Assembly: GCA_963555835.3 (NCBI GenBank)
Contig: CAUVWZ020000002.1
Span: 496,001 to 560,000 of the forward strand
Direction of reading: 5' to 3'
DNA: 64,000 nt
Source of the DNA: JAPUME01 sp027294185
Lineage (GTDB): Bacteria; Acidobacteriota; Terriglobia; UBA7540; JAPUME01
Under the pieces are notes generated by a model. That model did no database searches and was not told where the DNA came from. It was given only the letters and a program-made list of their open reading frames with translations. Made by a program: the position numbers and the translations under genes. Below, one piece after another: positions 9,485 to 18,599 of the stretch. The first letter of the stretch is position 1, and each line of letters begins with the position of its first letter.

Positions 9485-9507
9485 GAGTCGGGTGCAAAAC
9501 CCGGCTC
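9485..9507 (-). terminator. Terminator-like hairpin after the second pilin gene
   Basis: Read on the minus strand, GAGCCGGGT and ACCCGACTC pair as a 9-bp stem (one G-T wobble) around a TTTGC loop, followed by TTTCC. The U-tract is short, so it may be a weak rho-independent terminator. Its place 19 bp after the pilin stop and before the ABC operon fits. Confidence 0.5.
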
Positions 9508-9525
9508 CGGGCACCCTGAAGGGTT

Positions 9526-10002
9526 CTAGTCAACCGCGGAAGAAGCCACCGAAGCCACGCCGGTCGTGGACTGCCGAATAACTCCTGAGCCATCTGTGTA
9601 AAAAAAGCGAATGCCGGTAGTGCCATGGATACTCGGATTGGCATTCAGTTGGTAGTTGACCACACCCGAGGCAGGGACACTAGGGCCGGGGGTGTAGAGG
9701 AATGAATAACCGCTCTTGATCCCGGTGGCCAACACCGAATCGATGAGGGCCGCCGCGCTCGGGGTCGGCATCCCGGCTCCCGGAGGCCCGAGCTCAACCA
9801 GACTATTGCTATAACCTTTGTACATAGAATTGTAGGTGACTTCAGCGGTATTGATGGTGCGGCAGGTACTGACGGCGGAAGCCTCGTTCGAGGCTATTCG
9901 TGACCGCATGAAATTGGGTATCGCGATGGCGGCAATAACCAGGATAATGGCGACCACGATGAGCAGCTCAATCAATGAAAATCCCTGCTCTTTTCCCTCC
10001 AA
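9526..10002 (-). CDS. Type IV prepilin, second paralog
   Basis: A 158-residue class III-leader prepilin. The 7-residue leader MEGKEQG is cut before Phe1; then FSLIELLIVVAIILVIAAIAIPNF has Glu5 and the hydrophobic alpha-1 helix that packs the pilus core. The globular part is Ala/Gly/Ser-rich, with a C-terminal FFYTDGSGVIRQ segment shared with the neighbouring pilin. It follows the other pilin by 216 bp and has the same length, so it arose by duplication. It could be a minor or alternative pilin. The gene has no good promoter of its own and may depend on read-through. Confidence 0.88.
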   Translation of the reverse strand: MEGKEQGFSLIELLIVVAIILVIAAIAIPNFMRSRIASNEASAVSTCRTINTAEVTYNSMYKGYSNSLVELGPPGAGMPTPSAAALIDSVLATGIKSGYSFLYTPGPSVPASGVVNYQLNANPSIHGTTGIRFFYTDGSGVIRQSTTGVASVASSAVD

Positions 10003-10143
10003 GGCACCTCCTGCTTGATGTTTCCTGTCGTTGGGGAATTATCAACCGATGACAAGTCATCCCGCGCTTTTCCCATTCGTGCCAAACCAAACTCTTCGTC
10101 AAGAACTACGCGGCTTGCCGCTCTTCCCCTCGAGCTGGGAGGA

Positions 10144-10171
10144 GCAGGAAGGTAAATTTCCGCCTTCCTGC
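10144..10171 (-). other. Perfect 9-bp inverted repeat between the two pilin genes
   Basis: GCAGGAAGG and CCTTCCTGC flank a 10-base loop in the 216-bp gap between the pilin genes. There is no T-run after it in either direction, so it is more likely an attenuator or mRNA-processing stem that sets unequal pilin levels than a full terminator. This is inference. Confidence 0.45.
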
Positions 10172-10218
10172 CCATCCAAACTGATGGTCCCCTGTCGGTC
10201 GGCTTGAAGCGAACCTAA

Positions 10219-10695
10219 TTAACCGCCAACGGGAGAGCTTGCAGCACTGGCAGTGCCGGTGCTGTCCTGACGAATCACTCCAGTCTCATCGGTAAAGTAG
10301 CCGTTCGTCCCGGTCGTTCCAATTGTTTGCGGTATCGCGGTCAGCGTGTAGGTATTGATCCTTCCACCTACAGCAGAACCGGCGGTGTAGACGAAGCCGT
10401 AGCCGCTCTTGTTGCCGGCTGCCAGGACGCTATCGATCAGCCCTGCCGCCGCGGCAGTCGGAGGACTCGCGCCGGGTCCTAACGCCAACATAGTGGCAGA
10501 ATACCCGGTGTTGAAGGTGGAGGCATAGGTGATCAGCGCCGTGTTAATCGTACGGCACGAACCTACCGCTGATGCCTGGTTGGCCGCAATACGAGAACGA
10601 AGCAAGTTCGGAATCGCGATCGCGGCGATGATGAGAATAATAGCTACTACGATGAGCAGCTCGATCAGTGAAAAACCTTTCTGAATCGCCTTCAT
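10219..10695 (-). CDS. pilA: Type IV major prepilin
   Basis: A 158-residue prepilin with leader MKAIQKG, cleavage before Phe1, Glu5 and the long hydrophobic alpha-1 helix (FSLIELLIVVAIILIIAAIA). The C-terminal domain is small, as in Geobacter- or Acidobacteria-type pilins, and ends DETGVIRQDSTGTASAASS. It lies directly behind the sigma-54 promoter at 10749-10765 and next to the PilR/PilS genes, so it is probably the main pilus subunit. The assembled fibre is extracellular. It closely resembles the second pilin downstream. Confidence 0.9.
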   Translation of the reverse strand: MKAIQKGFSLIELLIVVAIILIIAAIAIPNLLRSRIAANQASAVGSCRTINTALITYASTFNTGYSATMLALGPGASPPTAAAAGLIDSVLAAGNKSGYGFVYTAGSAVGGRINTYTLTAIPQTIGTTGTNGYFTDETGVIRQDSTGTASAASSPVGG

Positions 10696-10748
10696 GGCTA
10701 CCCCCTTCCAAAGTCTGGCCTTGACTCAAAACCAGCCGTGTATTACTC

Positions 10749-10765
10749 CGCACGTTCCGTGCCAG
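10749..10765 (-). promoter_or_regulatory. Sigma-54 (RpoN) promoter of pilA
   Basis: The minus strand reads CTGGCACGGAACGTGCG, matching the RpoN consensus TGGCAC-N5-TTGC with the GG and GC doublets 12 bp apart. The predicted start is about 10738, giving a leader of about 43 nt. Control by the adjacent NtrC-type regulator fits the known PilS/PilR-RpoN circuit. Confidence 0.85.
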
Positions 10766-10874
10766 ATTATGGAATTTTCAAGATTTATAGATGTCGCTCT
10801 ATCTTATTGTTGCTGCTTACCTTATATTCCCTGAAAAGCCGATAATTATACTCTCGCCCCTTTTTGTTGGCGAT

Positions 10875-10893
10875 AGTGACAAAATATGTCACT
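10875..10893. promoter_or_regulatory. 19-bp dyad, probable PilR enhancer site
   Basis: AGTGACAAAATATGTCACT has perfect 7-bp arms around 5 bp. A further half-site (AAGTGTCA on the minus strand) lies at 10900-10907. The centre is about 120 bp upstream of the -24 box, the usual distance for a sigma-54 activator site, and PilR sites in other bacteria contain TGTC cores. Assignment to PilR is inference. Confidence 0.6.
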
Positions 10894-10970
10894 TTCCCTT
10901 GACACTTAATGGCGGGTTTCGAATTAAGCATACCTGACGCCAATTCCTGGTCAGACGACGACACCCGAGG

Positions 10971-12329
10971 TCAAATTTGGTGCTTCTGCGCATAATGCCG
11001 AAAGGAGCGGTAGCTCATCTTTAGAAGCTCGGCCGCTTTGGTACGGACACCGGTAGCGTGAACCAAAGCCTGGGTCAAGTACTGCTTCTCGATTTCGGCG
11101 ATGCGCTGTTCAAAGTCCATTCCTTCCGGTTCCAGGGTAACTTCCTCTGTCACTCCTGAGAGGACCGCGTCGCGAACTCTTTCCACCGAGAGTTGCTTTT
11201 CCTTTTCTGGTGTCAGGGCAACCGCCTGCTCGATGGTGTTTTCAAGTTCCCGAACGTTCCCAGGCCAGTCGTGAGTTTGGAGAAGTCGAAGGATTTCAGC
11301 ACTGAGCCGAAGTGTCCCTCTGCCCGCCTGCCGAGAGTATTTCACCGTGAAGTGCCGCGCCAGCGGTTCTAAATCTCCCTTTCGTTCACGCAAGGGAGGA
11401 AGGCGCACGGGAATCACACTGATGCGGTAAAAAAGGTCTTCACGAAACTTTCCCTCGGAGACCAGGGTCTTGAGCTCTCGATTGGTCGCGGCAATGATGC
11501 GCACATCCACAGGCGCGTCTTCGGTAGCCCCCAGAGGCCGTATCTGTTTTTCCTGCAGGACGCGTAAAAGCTTTACCTGCATCGCAGGGCTGGTTTCGCT
11601 GATCTCGTCCAGGAAGAGAGTTCCTCCATCGGCGGTTTCAAATATTCCCTTCTTATTGCCCCCCGCATCCGTGAAAGCTCCCTTGAGGTATCCAAACAAC
11701 TCGCTTTCCAGCAAAGTATCGGGGAATGCCCCGCAGTTGATTGAGACAAAGGCTTTGTCGGCTCGGAGACTGTATTTGTGGATTGCCCGCGCGACCAACT
11801 CTTTTCCGGTGCCGCTCTCTCCCAAAATCAGCACCGTGCTTTGAGTGGGGCCCAAGGTCTGGACGAGTTCCAGGACCTCTTTCATTTTCGAGTCCCGGCC
11901 CACGATCTCGTCGGTCCGCACGCGGGACAGCTCGCGACGGAGAAGACGATTTTCCGACCGCAAGGCCGATTCCCTCAGGGCTCTCTCCACGGCCGCTCGC
12001 AGCTCTTCCATCAGCTTATCGGTCTTGATAATGTAGCGGTAGGCGCCCAGATTTACGGCCTGAACCGCTGAATCAATCGTCGCATAGGCGGTGATGAGGA
12101 TGACGTAAGTTTCCGGCGAAATGGTGCGAATATGCTGGAGGAGGTCCAGGCCGGTCAGGTCCGGCATTCGAATGTCGGAAATCACAAGATCGAAGATTTG
12201 CGATTCCAGCTTTCTCTTTGCCAGGTCACCTCGGAGAGCGGTTTCCACCTGATGCCCGTCCTTGCGAAAAGCAATTTCGAGCAACTGGCACATGGATCTT
12301 TCATCATCAACGATCAGAATACGAGCCAT
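10971..12329 (-). CDS. pilR: NtrC-family sigma-54 activator, type IV pilus response regulator
   Basis: A 452-residue regulator. Order: receiver domain (residues 1-120; phosphoacceptor Asp in VISDIRMPD, Lys in IKTDK), AAA+ ATPase (about 135-370; Walker A GESGTGKE, Walker B TLFLDEI) and a Fis-type helix-turn-helix (LVHATGVRTKAAELLKMSYR). The sigma-54 contact loop reads GAFTDA rather than GAFTGA, a known variant. It sits between its kinase and the pilins, whose promoter is sigma-54 type, so it is expected to activate pilA. It follows the kinase gene by 42 bp. Confidence 0.87.
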   Translation of the reverse strand: MARILIVDDERSMCQLLEIAFRKDGHQVETALRGDLAKRKLESQIFDLVISDIRMPDLTGLDLLQHIRTISPETYVILITAYATIDSAVQAVNLGAYRYIIKTDKLMEELRAAVERALRESALRSENRLLRRELSRVRTDEIVGRDSKMKEVLELVQTLGPTQSTVLILGESGTGKELVARAIHKYSLRADKAFVSINCGAFPDTLLESELFGYLKGAFTDAGGNKKGIFETADGGTLFLDEISETSPAMQVKLLRVLQEKQIRPLGATEDAPVDVRIIAATNRELKTLVSEGKFREDLFYRISVIPVRLPPLRERKGDLEPLARHFTVKYSRQAGRGTLRLSAEILRLLQTHDWPGNVRELENTIEQAVALTPEKEKQLSVERVRDAVLSGVTEEVTLEPEGMDFEQRIAEIEKQYLTQALVHATGVRTKAAELLKMSYRSFRHYAQKHQI

Positions 12330-12371
12330 GGTGTGAGTTCGATCCTCCCCCTACAGGTAAAACCCGGATTC

Positions 12372-14057
12372 CTATATCTCCTGCAAAGATTTCGAACGGA
12401 CGCGGGCGTGGCGGGGAATTTCAATCAAAAAACGGGCGCCGCGGTTCGGCTCCGACTCGGCCCGGATCTTCCCCTGATGCGCCTCGACGACTTGCTGGGC
12501 AATCGCTAATCCGAGGCCGGTGCCGTCGGGAAAAGAAGATTGGAAAGGCTCAAAGAGTTTTTCCAATTGACTCTCGGAAAACCCTACGCCGGTATCTTCA
12601 ATCGAGACACAAACGGTATCCTCGTCCTGTGGCCGGACCGCCACCGTGAGCACGCCGCCATCCGGCATGGCTTTGATTGAATTCGTGCAGATGTTCCAAA
12701 AGACTTGACGAATCTGGTCGGAATCCACCCACGCTTCAACTCGCTCACTGGAAAACTGACGCTCAATCTTATGGCGGGTATCGAAGGTGGGATGATGCTC
12801 CAGTAGTAGAAGTGTCTCCTCTAAAATCTCTACGACGTTGGCCTTTGCGAATTGATACCGATGGCCCCGAGCGTAAACCAGGAAGTCCGATACAATTTTG
12901 TTCAGCCGTTCGGACTCCTGCGTAACGATATCGATCAATTTGAGGTGATCTTCATCCATACCTGTTTGATCGCGGAATAGCTTGACGGAACCCACAATCG
13001 AGGCCAGAGGATTCCGAATCTCATGAGCAATTCCGGCCGATAGTCGCCCCAGGCTGGCCATGCGGTCCTTGGCCCGGTACTCGATTTCACGCTTCTTCTC
13101 GTCGGTAAAATCGGCAAAGTTGTAGACGTAACCGACAGCCCCCTTCTCCGGAGTGGTCAAGAGCGATACGGAAACCTCCAATATCTTGCGCTCTCCTCTC
13201 TTGGGGGCGTAGTAAAAGATCTCCTGTCGGCGGCCCGGCTCACGGAAAGGCAAATGAGGGTCGATTCCCGGCAGGACCTCGCTCAAAGGTTTCCCTTCGA
13301 GCGAGTCGTTCTCCAGAATCGTCTGGCCTGCAGGATTCGCCTGCGCTATCCTCCCCTCGAGATCGGTGGTGATCAAACCTTCCCTCATGCTATCGATGAT
13401 ATTAAGGTTCAGCGCTTGAAGGTTCGCTACCTGCCCTCTCTGATCCTTCAACTCGTCGCCTCTCTTGCGCAACATCTCAGCCAGGTAACTTCCCAGGTAG
13501 GCCACCCCAAAAAATCCGAAGAAACTGAAAAAGATCTTTACCTGCAGCGTCGTCAAATCCACATCGGAGGTTGAATGGGTTTCAAAGATCTGAAGGGCCG
13601 CATATCTCTCGCCCAGGATGGGATAGAGGCGGGGCAAGTAGGCGAGCTCGAGCAACAAACCCATAGCAATAAAGCAGATGCTTGCCACCAATAGGGCTCC
13701 AGCCCGATGCAGCAGCGTGCTCCACATCAGGATCGCCACCGGATAGAGCGAATAATAGTTGCTGTCGAGATCACCCGTGAAATGAATAATGGATGTAATC
13801 AGGATGATGTCCAGAAAGATCTGCAAATAAGCCTGTAAAAGATAATCCTCGCTGAGTTGGTTATAGATCAGGTAAAAAAGACCCAGGACGTACCAAATCA
13901 CAATCGCGATCCCGAGATGCGGAATCGTATCCTGGCTCGTGCTGGTGGGAACAATCTGGCGGAGGGTGTACTCGATGGCAAAGACGAAGGTGATGATCAC
14001 AAAACGGATCTTGATCACCCAGGGGAGCCATTCTCTTAGTTCGCCGGTTAATCGCAT
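12372..14057 (-). CDS. pilS: Sensor histidine kinase of the pilus system
   Basis: A 561-residue kinase with about six N-terminal membrane helices (residues 15-180), a short coiled coil, a PAS domain (about 200-310), a HisKA domain with the phosphoacceptor His in SAGIAHEIRNPLAS (about 350) and a HATPase domain with DTGVGF and GTGLGLAI boxes. The architecture and the pairing with an NtrC-type regulator beside pilin genes match PilS, which senses pilin in the membrane. The C-terminus has an unusual basic tail. Confidence 0.86.
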   Translation of the reverse strand: MRLTGELREWLPWVIKIRFVIITFVFAIEYTLRQIVPTSTSQDTIPHLGIAIVIWYVLGLFYLIYNQLSEDYLLQAYLQIFLDIILITSIIHFTGDLDSNYYSLYPVAILMWSTLLHRAGALLVASICFIAMGLLLELAYLPRLYPILGERYAALQIFETHSTSDVDLTTLQVKIFFSFFGFFGVAYLGSYLAEMLRKRGDELKDQRGQVANLQALNLNIIDSMREGLITTDLEGRIAQANPAGQTILENDSLEGKPLSEVLPGIDPHLPFREPGRRQEIFYYAPKRGERKILEVSVSLLTTPEKGAVGYVYNFADFTDEKKREIEYRAKDRMASLGRLSAGIAHEIRNPLASIVGSVKLFRDQTGMDEDHLKLIDIVTQESERLNKIVSDFLVYARGHRYQFAKANVVEILEETLLLLEHHPTFDTRHKIERQFSSERVEAWVDSDQIRQVFWNICTNSIKAMPDGGVLTVAVRPQDEDTVCVSIEDTGVGFSESQLEKLFEPFQSSFPDGTGLGLAIAQQVVEAHQGKIRAESEPNRGARFLIEIPRHARVRSKSLQEI

Positions 14058-14253
14058 CCTGCGGAGGGTTCAGGGGGCAAGGTTTGACTGGACCTTTCTA
14101 TTCCAGGGCCGTGAGTGAGAAGTCCGACGGGACCCACCTGCTGCCGGCCCGTCGCTGCATTATAGGAGTGAGGTCGAAATAAAATCAAGCTCTGAGGCCC
14201 GTCGAGTCCATGCAACGAGAATTCCATTCCGGGAAACATAGACAACAGAGAAA

Positions 14254-14282
14254 GAAAAAGGCGCCCGCAAAGGCAGGCGCCT
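14254..14282 (-). terminator. Rho-independent terminator after pilC
   Basis: On the minus strand AGGCGCC and GGCGCCT form a 7-bp stem around a 10-nt loop, followed directly by TTTTTCTTTC. It lies 26 bp after the pilC stop and ends the pilBTC operon before pilS. Confidence 0.85.
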
Positions 14283-14307
14283 CGTGAAAGCCAAACAGTT
14301 CTCTCGA

Positions 14308-15519
14308 TCAGCCTGCGAGTTGTCCGATCAGGGCGAACAGGGGCAAGTAGAGAGAAACCACTACGCCTCCGACGATCACGCCCAGGAACAGGATGATGGC
14401 CGGCTCCAAAGCCGTCAACAGGTCGCCGACCGCGGCGTCTACTTCATCCTCATAAAAGTCTGCAATCTTCTGGAGCATCGTATCGAGCGCGCCGGTTTGC
14501 TCACCGACGCCGATCATCTGCGCCACCATGTTCGGGAACACTCCCGTCTCCCGCAAAGGATCCACGATTGTCCGCCCCTGCTCGACCGCGTGACGAACCT
14601 TCATGATGGCGGTTTCGATCACCGCGTTTCCGGACGTCCGTGCGGTGATGTTGAGAGCTTCGATAATCGGCACACCGCTGGTTATCAGAGTTCCCAGTGT
14701 CCGCGTAAATCGTGCGACCGCAATCTTCCGCATCAACTCACCGATCAGCGGCATATACAAGACGATCTTGTCAATCCGATAGCGCCCTTTCGGAATTTGA
14801 TAATACTGGCGGGTACCGTAGACAAAAAGGCCTCCCCCCAGGATAACGACCCAGCCGAAGCTGACCACCGCGTCGCTGGCACCGATCACGATTCGGGTCG
14901 GCAGCGGCAGGGCCACCTCCAAACCGGCAAACAGGTTTGCAAAAATCGGCACGACCTTCCACAGCAGCAAGGCAACCACACCCACGGCGATCAGGACGAC
15001 CGAAACCGGGTACACCAGGGCAGACTTCACCGCGCGAGCCAGTTTTACCGCCTTCTCAATGTAGGTAGATAACCGCTGCAAAATCCCATCCAGGATTCCA
15101 CCTGTCTCACCGGCTTCTACCATGTTCGTGAAGAGATCGTCGAATACCTTCGGGTACTGCCTCATCGCATTGGCAAGGGTGGACCCACCTTCTACCGAAG
15201 AACGAATCCCGGTCAAAACCGTCTGGAAACCTTTATTCTCCTGTTGAGTAGCCAGAATTTCCAGGCACTGAACGAGTGGCAAACCCGCATCGATCATCAC
15301 GGAAAACTGCCGAGTAAAAACCGCCAATTCCTTGGTGGTGACCTTTCCGCCGAGGCGGGGCTTTGGGATAGCCACTTCCCGCCCTTTCTCGACGATTCGG
15401 CTCGGTGTGACCTGCTCACGGCGGAGCATCGCATCCAGCGCTTCGCGGCTGGGCGCCATTCGTGTGCCCGAAATCACGGAACCGGCTCTCGTTGTCCCTC
15501 GAAACTCAAACTGCGGCAT
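14308..15519 (-). CDS. pilC: Type IV pilus inner-membrane platform protein
   Basis: A 403-residue GspF/PilC-family protein. Two repeated T2SSF cytoplasmic domains (about 65-190 and 270-395) each contain the family signature (FTRQFSVMIDAGLPLVQCLE; FTRTLGTLITSGVPIIEALN), with three membrane helices near 170-190, 220-240 and the C-terminus. PilC links the cytoplasmic ATPases to the growing pilus in the inner membrane. Length is standard. It follows pilT by 72 bp and precedes a strong terminator. Confidence 0.92.
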   Translation of the reverse strand: MPQFEFRGTTRAGSVISGTRMAPSREALDAMLRREQVTPSRIVEKGREVAIPKPRLGGKVTTKELAVFTRQFSVMIDAGLPLVQCLEILATQQENKGFQTVLTGIRSSVEGGSTLANAMRQYPKVFDDLFTNMVEAGETGGILDGILQRLSTYIEKAVKLARAVKSALVYPVSVVLIAVGVVALLLWKVVPIFANLFAGLEVALPLPTRIVIGASDAVVSFGWVVILGGGLFVYGTRQYYQIPKGRYRIDKIVLYMPLIGELMRKIAVARFTRTLGTLITSGVPIIEALNITARTSGNAVIETAIMKVRHAVEQGRTIVDPLRETGVFPNMVAQMIGVGEQTGALDTMLQKIADFYEDEVDAAVGDLLTALEPAIILFLGVIVGGVVVSLYLPLFALIGQLAG

Positions 15520-15591
15520 AGGATTGATTCCTCACTCGGCCCATTCTTTGTCCCCCGCCCTTCTCGCGGCAGACCAGGTTGACGGCCGAAG

Positions 15592-16713
15592 TTAACGCCG
15601 AAGCGGCGTCGCGGTCCGAGACCCGGGGGCCTGTCCACGGACACCGCGGTTGATCATTTCCTGCAACTCCTCGGGAATCCCGGAACGTGCGAGCGCAGTT
15701 TCTAAGCTGATAGCTCGCTGGGCATAAAGGGAAGCCAGCGACTGATTGAAGGTCTGCATTCCGAACTTGTCCTGGCCGGACTGCATGGAAGAATATATCG
15801 GGTGAATCTTGTCTTCGCGAATCAGGTTACGGATCGCGGCGTTGGGAATCAGTATCTCCATGGCGAGCGCGCGCCCCTTTCCGCTGGTCTTCGGAATCAG
15901 CGATTGGCAGGAGATCCCTTCCAAAACCAGAGAGAGCTGGGCACGAATCTGAGGCTGCTGGTGTGCCGGAAAAACGTCGACGATTCGGTTGATGGTAGAA
16001 GAAGCAGAGTTCGTGTGCAAAGTTGCGCACGTCAAGTGGCCGGTCTCGGCAATGCGCAGAGCAGCCTCGATGGTTTCCAGGTCTCGCATCTCTCCGATTA
16101 ACACGATATCGGGATCCTCACGAAGAGCGGCCCGAAGAGCGTTCGGGAAGGAGTGTGTATCGGCATGCACCTCGCGCTGGTTGACCAGACATCTCTTGTG
16201 CTGGTGGATAAACTCGATCGGATCTTCGATCGTGATCATGTGCTCCCAGCGCTCGCTGTTGATCTTGTCGAGCATGGCAGCCAGGGTGGTTGATTTACCG
16301 CTGCCCGTAGGCCCGGTAATCAGAATCAGGCCTCGTGGTTTTTCGCACAATTTCTCAAGGACAGCCGGAAGCCCCAACTGCTTGAAACTCATAATCTCAA
16401 AAGGGATCACGCGAAAAACTGCGGCTGTCGCCCCCCGCTGGTTGAAAATATTGGCACGAAATCTGGCGATATTCTTAATGCCGAATGAGAAATCCAGCTC
16501 CAGCGTTTCCTCGAGCCGGTGCTTCTGGGCATCGGTCAGCACACTGTAGGCGATTTGCTTCGTTTCGGCAGGATTCAGCGCCTGGACCTCATCCAGGGGT
16601 TTCAACTCGCCGTGAACGCGAACTCGGGGGGGCGAATTGGTGGTAATGTGCAGATCGGAACCATCCATATCCACCATCTGCTTCAATAGTTCCGGCAGGC
16701 TGGGGATCGCCAT
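15592..16713 (-). CDS. pilT: Twitching motility / pilus retraction ATPase
   Basis: A 373-residue hexameric ATPase: Walker A GPTGSGKSTT, Asp box EDPIEF, Walker B ALREDPDIVLIGEMRD and His box TGHLTCATLHTN. These and the short N-terminal PAS-like domain without a PilB-type extension mark PilT, which depolymerises pili and drives twitching. The C-terminus is longer and more basic than in Pseudomonas PilT. The gene lies between pilB (17-bp gap) and pilC. Confidence 0.92.
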   Translation of the reverse strand: MAIPSLPELLKQMVDMDGSDLHITTNSPPRVRVHGELKPLDEVQALNPAETKQIAYSVLTDAQKHRLEETLELDFSFGIKNIARFRANIFNQRGATAAVFRVIPFEIMSFKQLGLPAVLEKLCEKPRGLILITGPTGSGKSTTLAAMLDKINSERWEHMITIEDPIEFIHQHKRCLVNQREVHADTHSFPNALRAALREDPDIVLIGEMRDLETIEAALRIAETGHLTCATLHTNSASSTINRIVDVFPAHQQPQIRAQLSLVLEGISCQSLIPKTSGKGRALAMEILIPNAAIRNLIREDKIHPIYSSMQSGQDKFGMQTFNQSLASLYAQRAISLETALARSGIPEELQEMINRGVRGQAPGSRTATPLRR

Positions 16714-16730
16714 GAAATTCTCTCTCCTTT

Positions 16731-18461
16731 TTAGAGCACCGTCTCGCGCATGATTTCTTCCAACGTGGTCATTCCCTGGGAAACCTTGATCAAGCCGCTG
16801 CGTCGCAGGCCGATCATTCCCTGCTCGATGGCCTTCCGTTTCAGCTCGACCGCCGAGGCTCCCACTAGAACAAGTTCTCGAATTTCGTCGTTGATCTCCA
16901 TAACTTCGTAAAGCCCAACGCGTCCTTTGTAACCTCTATTCTGGCATAGAGCGCATCCCGCGCCCTTGTAAACCTTGACGGTCTTGGCCTCTTCGGGAGA
17001 GTAGCCGGCGTCGATCAGGACTTGCGGAGCGATCTCTTCCTCGGTTCGGCACTCTGAGCAAACTCGCCGCACCAGCCGTTGCGCGCAAATCAGGTGAACC
17101 GAAGTTGCCACCAGAAAGGGCTCGATTCCCATGTTCATCAAACGAGAAATCGTTGCCGGCGCATCGTTGGTGTGGAGCGTCGAGAGCACCAGGTGACCCG
17201 TCATGGCCGCTTTGATGGCAATTTCCGCTGTTTCGAAATCCCGGATCTCACCCACCAGGATGATGTTCGGATCCTGCCGAAGGAACGAGCGAAGCGCTGC
17301 AGCGAAATTCAGCCCGATCTGCTCTTTCATCTGGACCTGGTTGATTCCGTTCAACTGAAACTCGACGGGATCCTCCGCCGTCAGAATATTGACATCCGGT
17401 TTGTTCAACTGCGCCAGAGAGGAATAGAGCGTGTTGGTTTTGCCGCTTCCCGTCGGTCCGGTAACCAGGACCATTCCGTAGGGCTTGGCGATGGCCTTCT
17501 TGAATTTGTCGAGCGACTCCACCTCAAATCCCAGTTTCGTCATGTCCAGCATCAGGTTTTCTTTGTCCAGCAGCCGCATGACGACCTTCTCGCCGAACAT
17601 CGTCGGCAGGATCGAGACGCGAAAATCCAGCGACTTCCTCTTCCCGTTCTGCATGAACTTGATCATGATGCGCCCGTCCTGCGGCAGCCGCTTTTCAGCG
17701 ATATCCAGGCGAGCCATAATCTTGACACGACTGATAATTGCATCGCGCAGCTTCAGCGGCGCATTCATAAAGGACTGGAGCATTCCGTCGACTCGATACC
17801 GGATTCGGTATTCCCTCTCGTACGGCTCCATGTGGATGTCACTGGCTCCCCGCTTGACTCCATCCATCAGGATGTAGTTGACCAGCTTGACAACCGGGGC
17901 TTCCTCGGCTGCCGCCTCCAACTGGCTCAGGCTGAGTCCGTCGTCGTCCTGTTCCTCCAGCTCCAGAGTTTCCGCACCGGCCTCATCCACAAAATTGACG
18001 ATTTCGTCGATGATCTCTTTTGCTTCCTGGTCCTCCGCGGCGCCATAGTGCTTCTTGATGGCTTCCGCGATCGAACTTTCGGAGGCCACCACGGGTTCAA
18101 TGTTGAAACCCGTCATGAACTTGATGTCGTCCAACGCAAACACGTTGGTCGGGTCAACCATAGCCACGGTGAGGGAAGAACCTACACGGCTGAGAGGCAG
18201 GATTTGGTGCTTTCGGGCTGTCTCGACGGGAATTAACTTAATGACACCGGGGTCGACTTCGAAGTAGGCCAGATTGATCGAAGGCACACCATACTGGCGG
18301 GAGAGAACAGAGGTAATCTCCTCATCCGAAAGGTATCCCAGTTGAACCAGCGAGTTTCCCAGCCGCCCTCCATTCTGCTTCTGATGGTCCAGGGCAGTCT
18401 TCAACTGGTCCGGGCTGATCAACTTTTCTTTGAGTAGGATTTCTCCAAGCTTGCCGGACAC
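16731..18461 (-). CDS. pilB: Type IV pilus extension ATPase
   Basis: A 576-residue GspE/PilB-family ATPase. An N-terminal MshEN-type domain (residues 1-150) precedes the ATPase core with Walker A GPTGSGKTNT, Asp box ILTAEDPVEF, Walker B LRQDPNIILVGEIRD and His box TGHLVLSTLHTN. A tetracysteine zinc motif (CSEC...CALC, about 455-505) is characteristic of PilB. It powers pilin polymerisation. First gene of the pilBTC operon, with a sigma-70-type promoter about 110 bp upstream. Confidence 0.93.
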   Translation of the reverse strand: MSGKLGEILLKEKLISPDQLKTALDHQKQNGGRLGNSLVQLGYLSDEEITSVLSRQYGVPSINLAYFEVDPGVIKLIPVETARKHQILPLSRVGSSLTVAMVDPTNVFALDDIKFMTGFNIEPVVASESSIAEAIKKHYGAAEDQEAKEIIDEIVNFVDEAGAETLELEEQDDDGLSLSQLEAAAEEAPVVKLVNYILMDGVKRGASDIHMEPYEREYRIRYRVDGMLQSFMNAPLKLRDAIISRVKIMARLDIAEKRLPQDGRIMIKFMQNGKRKSLDFRVSILPTMFGEKVVMRLLDKENLMLDMTKLGFEVESLDKFKKAIAKPYGMVLVTGPTGSGKTNTLYSSLAQLNKPDVNILTAEDPVEFQLNGINQVQMKEQIGLNFAAALRSFLRQDPNIILVGEIRDFETAEIAIKAAMTGHLVLSTLHTNDAPATISRLMNMGIEPFLVATSVHLICAQRLVRRVCSECRTEEEIAPQVLIDAGYSPEEAKTVKVYKGAGCALCQNRGYKGRVGLYEVMEINDEIRELVLVGASAVELKRKAIEQGMIGLRRSGLIKVSQGMTTLEEIMRETVL

Positions 18462-18570
18462 CTGCTTAAGTTAACCTCCCTGTTTCGTTTGGCTTGTCTT
18501 ACTCCGGAATGGTGAAAGCCGCATGTCCATTCGGTCGGCCCACTGCGCATATTAGCCCATCGTAAGGGCA

Positions 18571-18599
18571 ATGCTAAGAAATCTCTCTCACCTTGTCAA
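18571..18599 (-). promoter_or_regulatory. Sigma-70 promoter of pilBTC
   Basis: The minus strand shows a perfect -35 TTGACA (18594-18599), a 17-bp spacer and -10 TAGCAT (18571-18576). The start would be about 18564, giving a leader of about 100 nt. Confidence 0.7.

Noticed and set aside
10072..10087. TTTGGCACG upstream of the second pilin as another sigma-54 promoter
   Set aside because: The -24 part matches, but the -12 GC doublet is absent at the correct distance.
17079..18236. Long plus-strand open frame opposite pilB
   Set aside because: It lies wholly inside pilB on the other strand; its composition is His/Arg/Gln-rich shadow sequence and no ribosome site precedes it.
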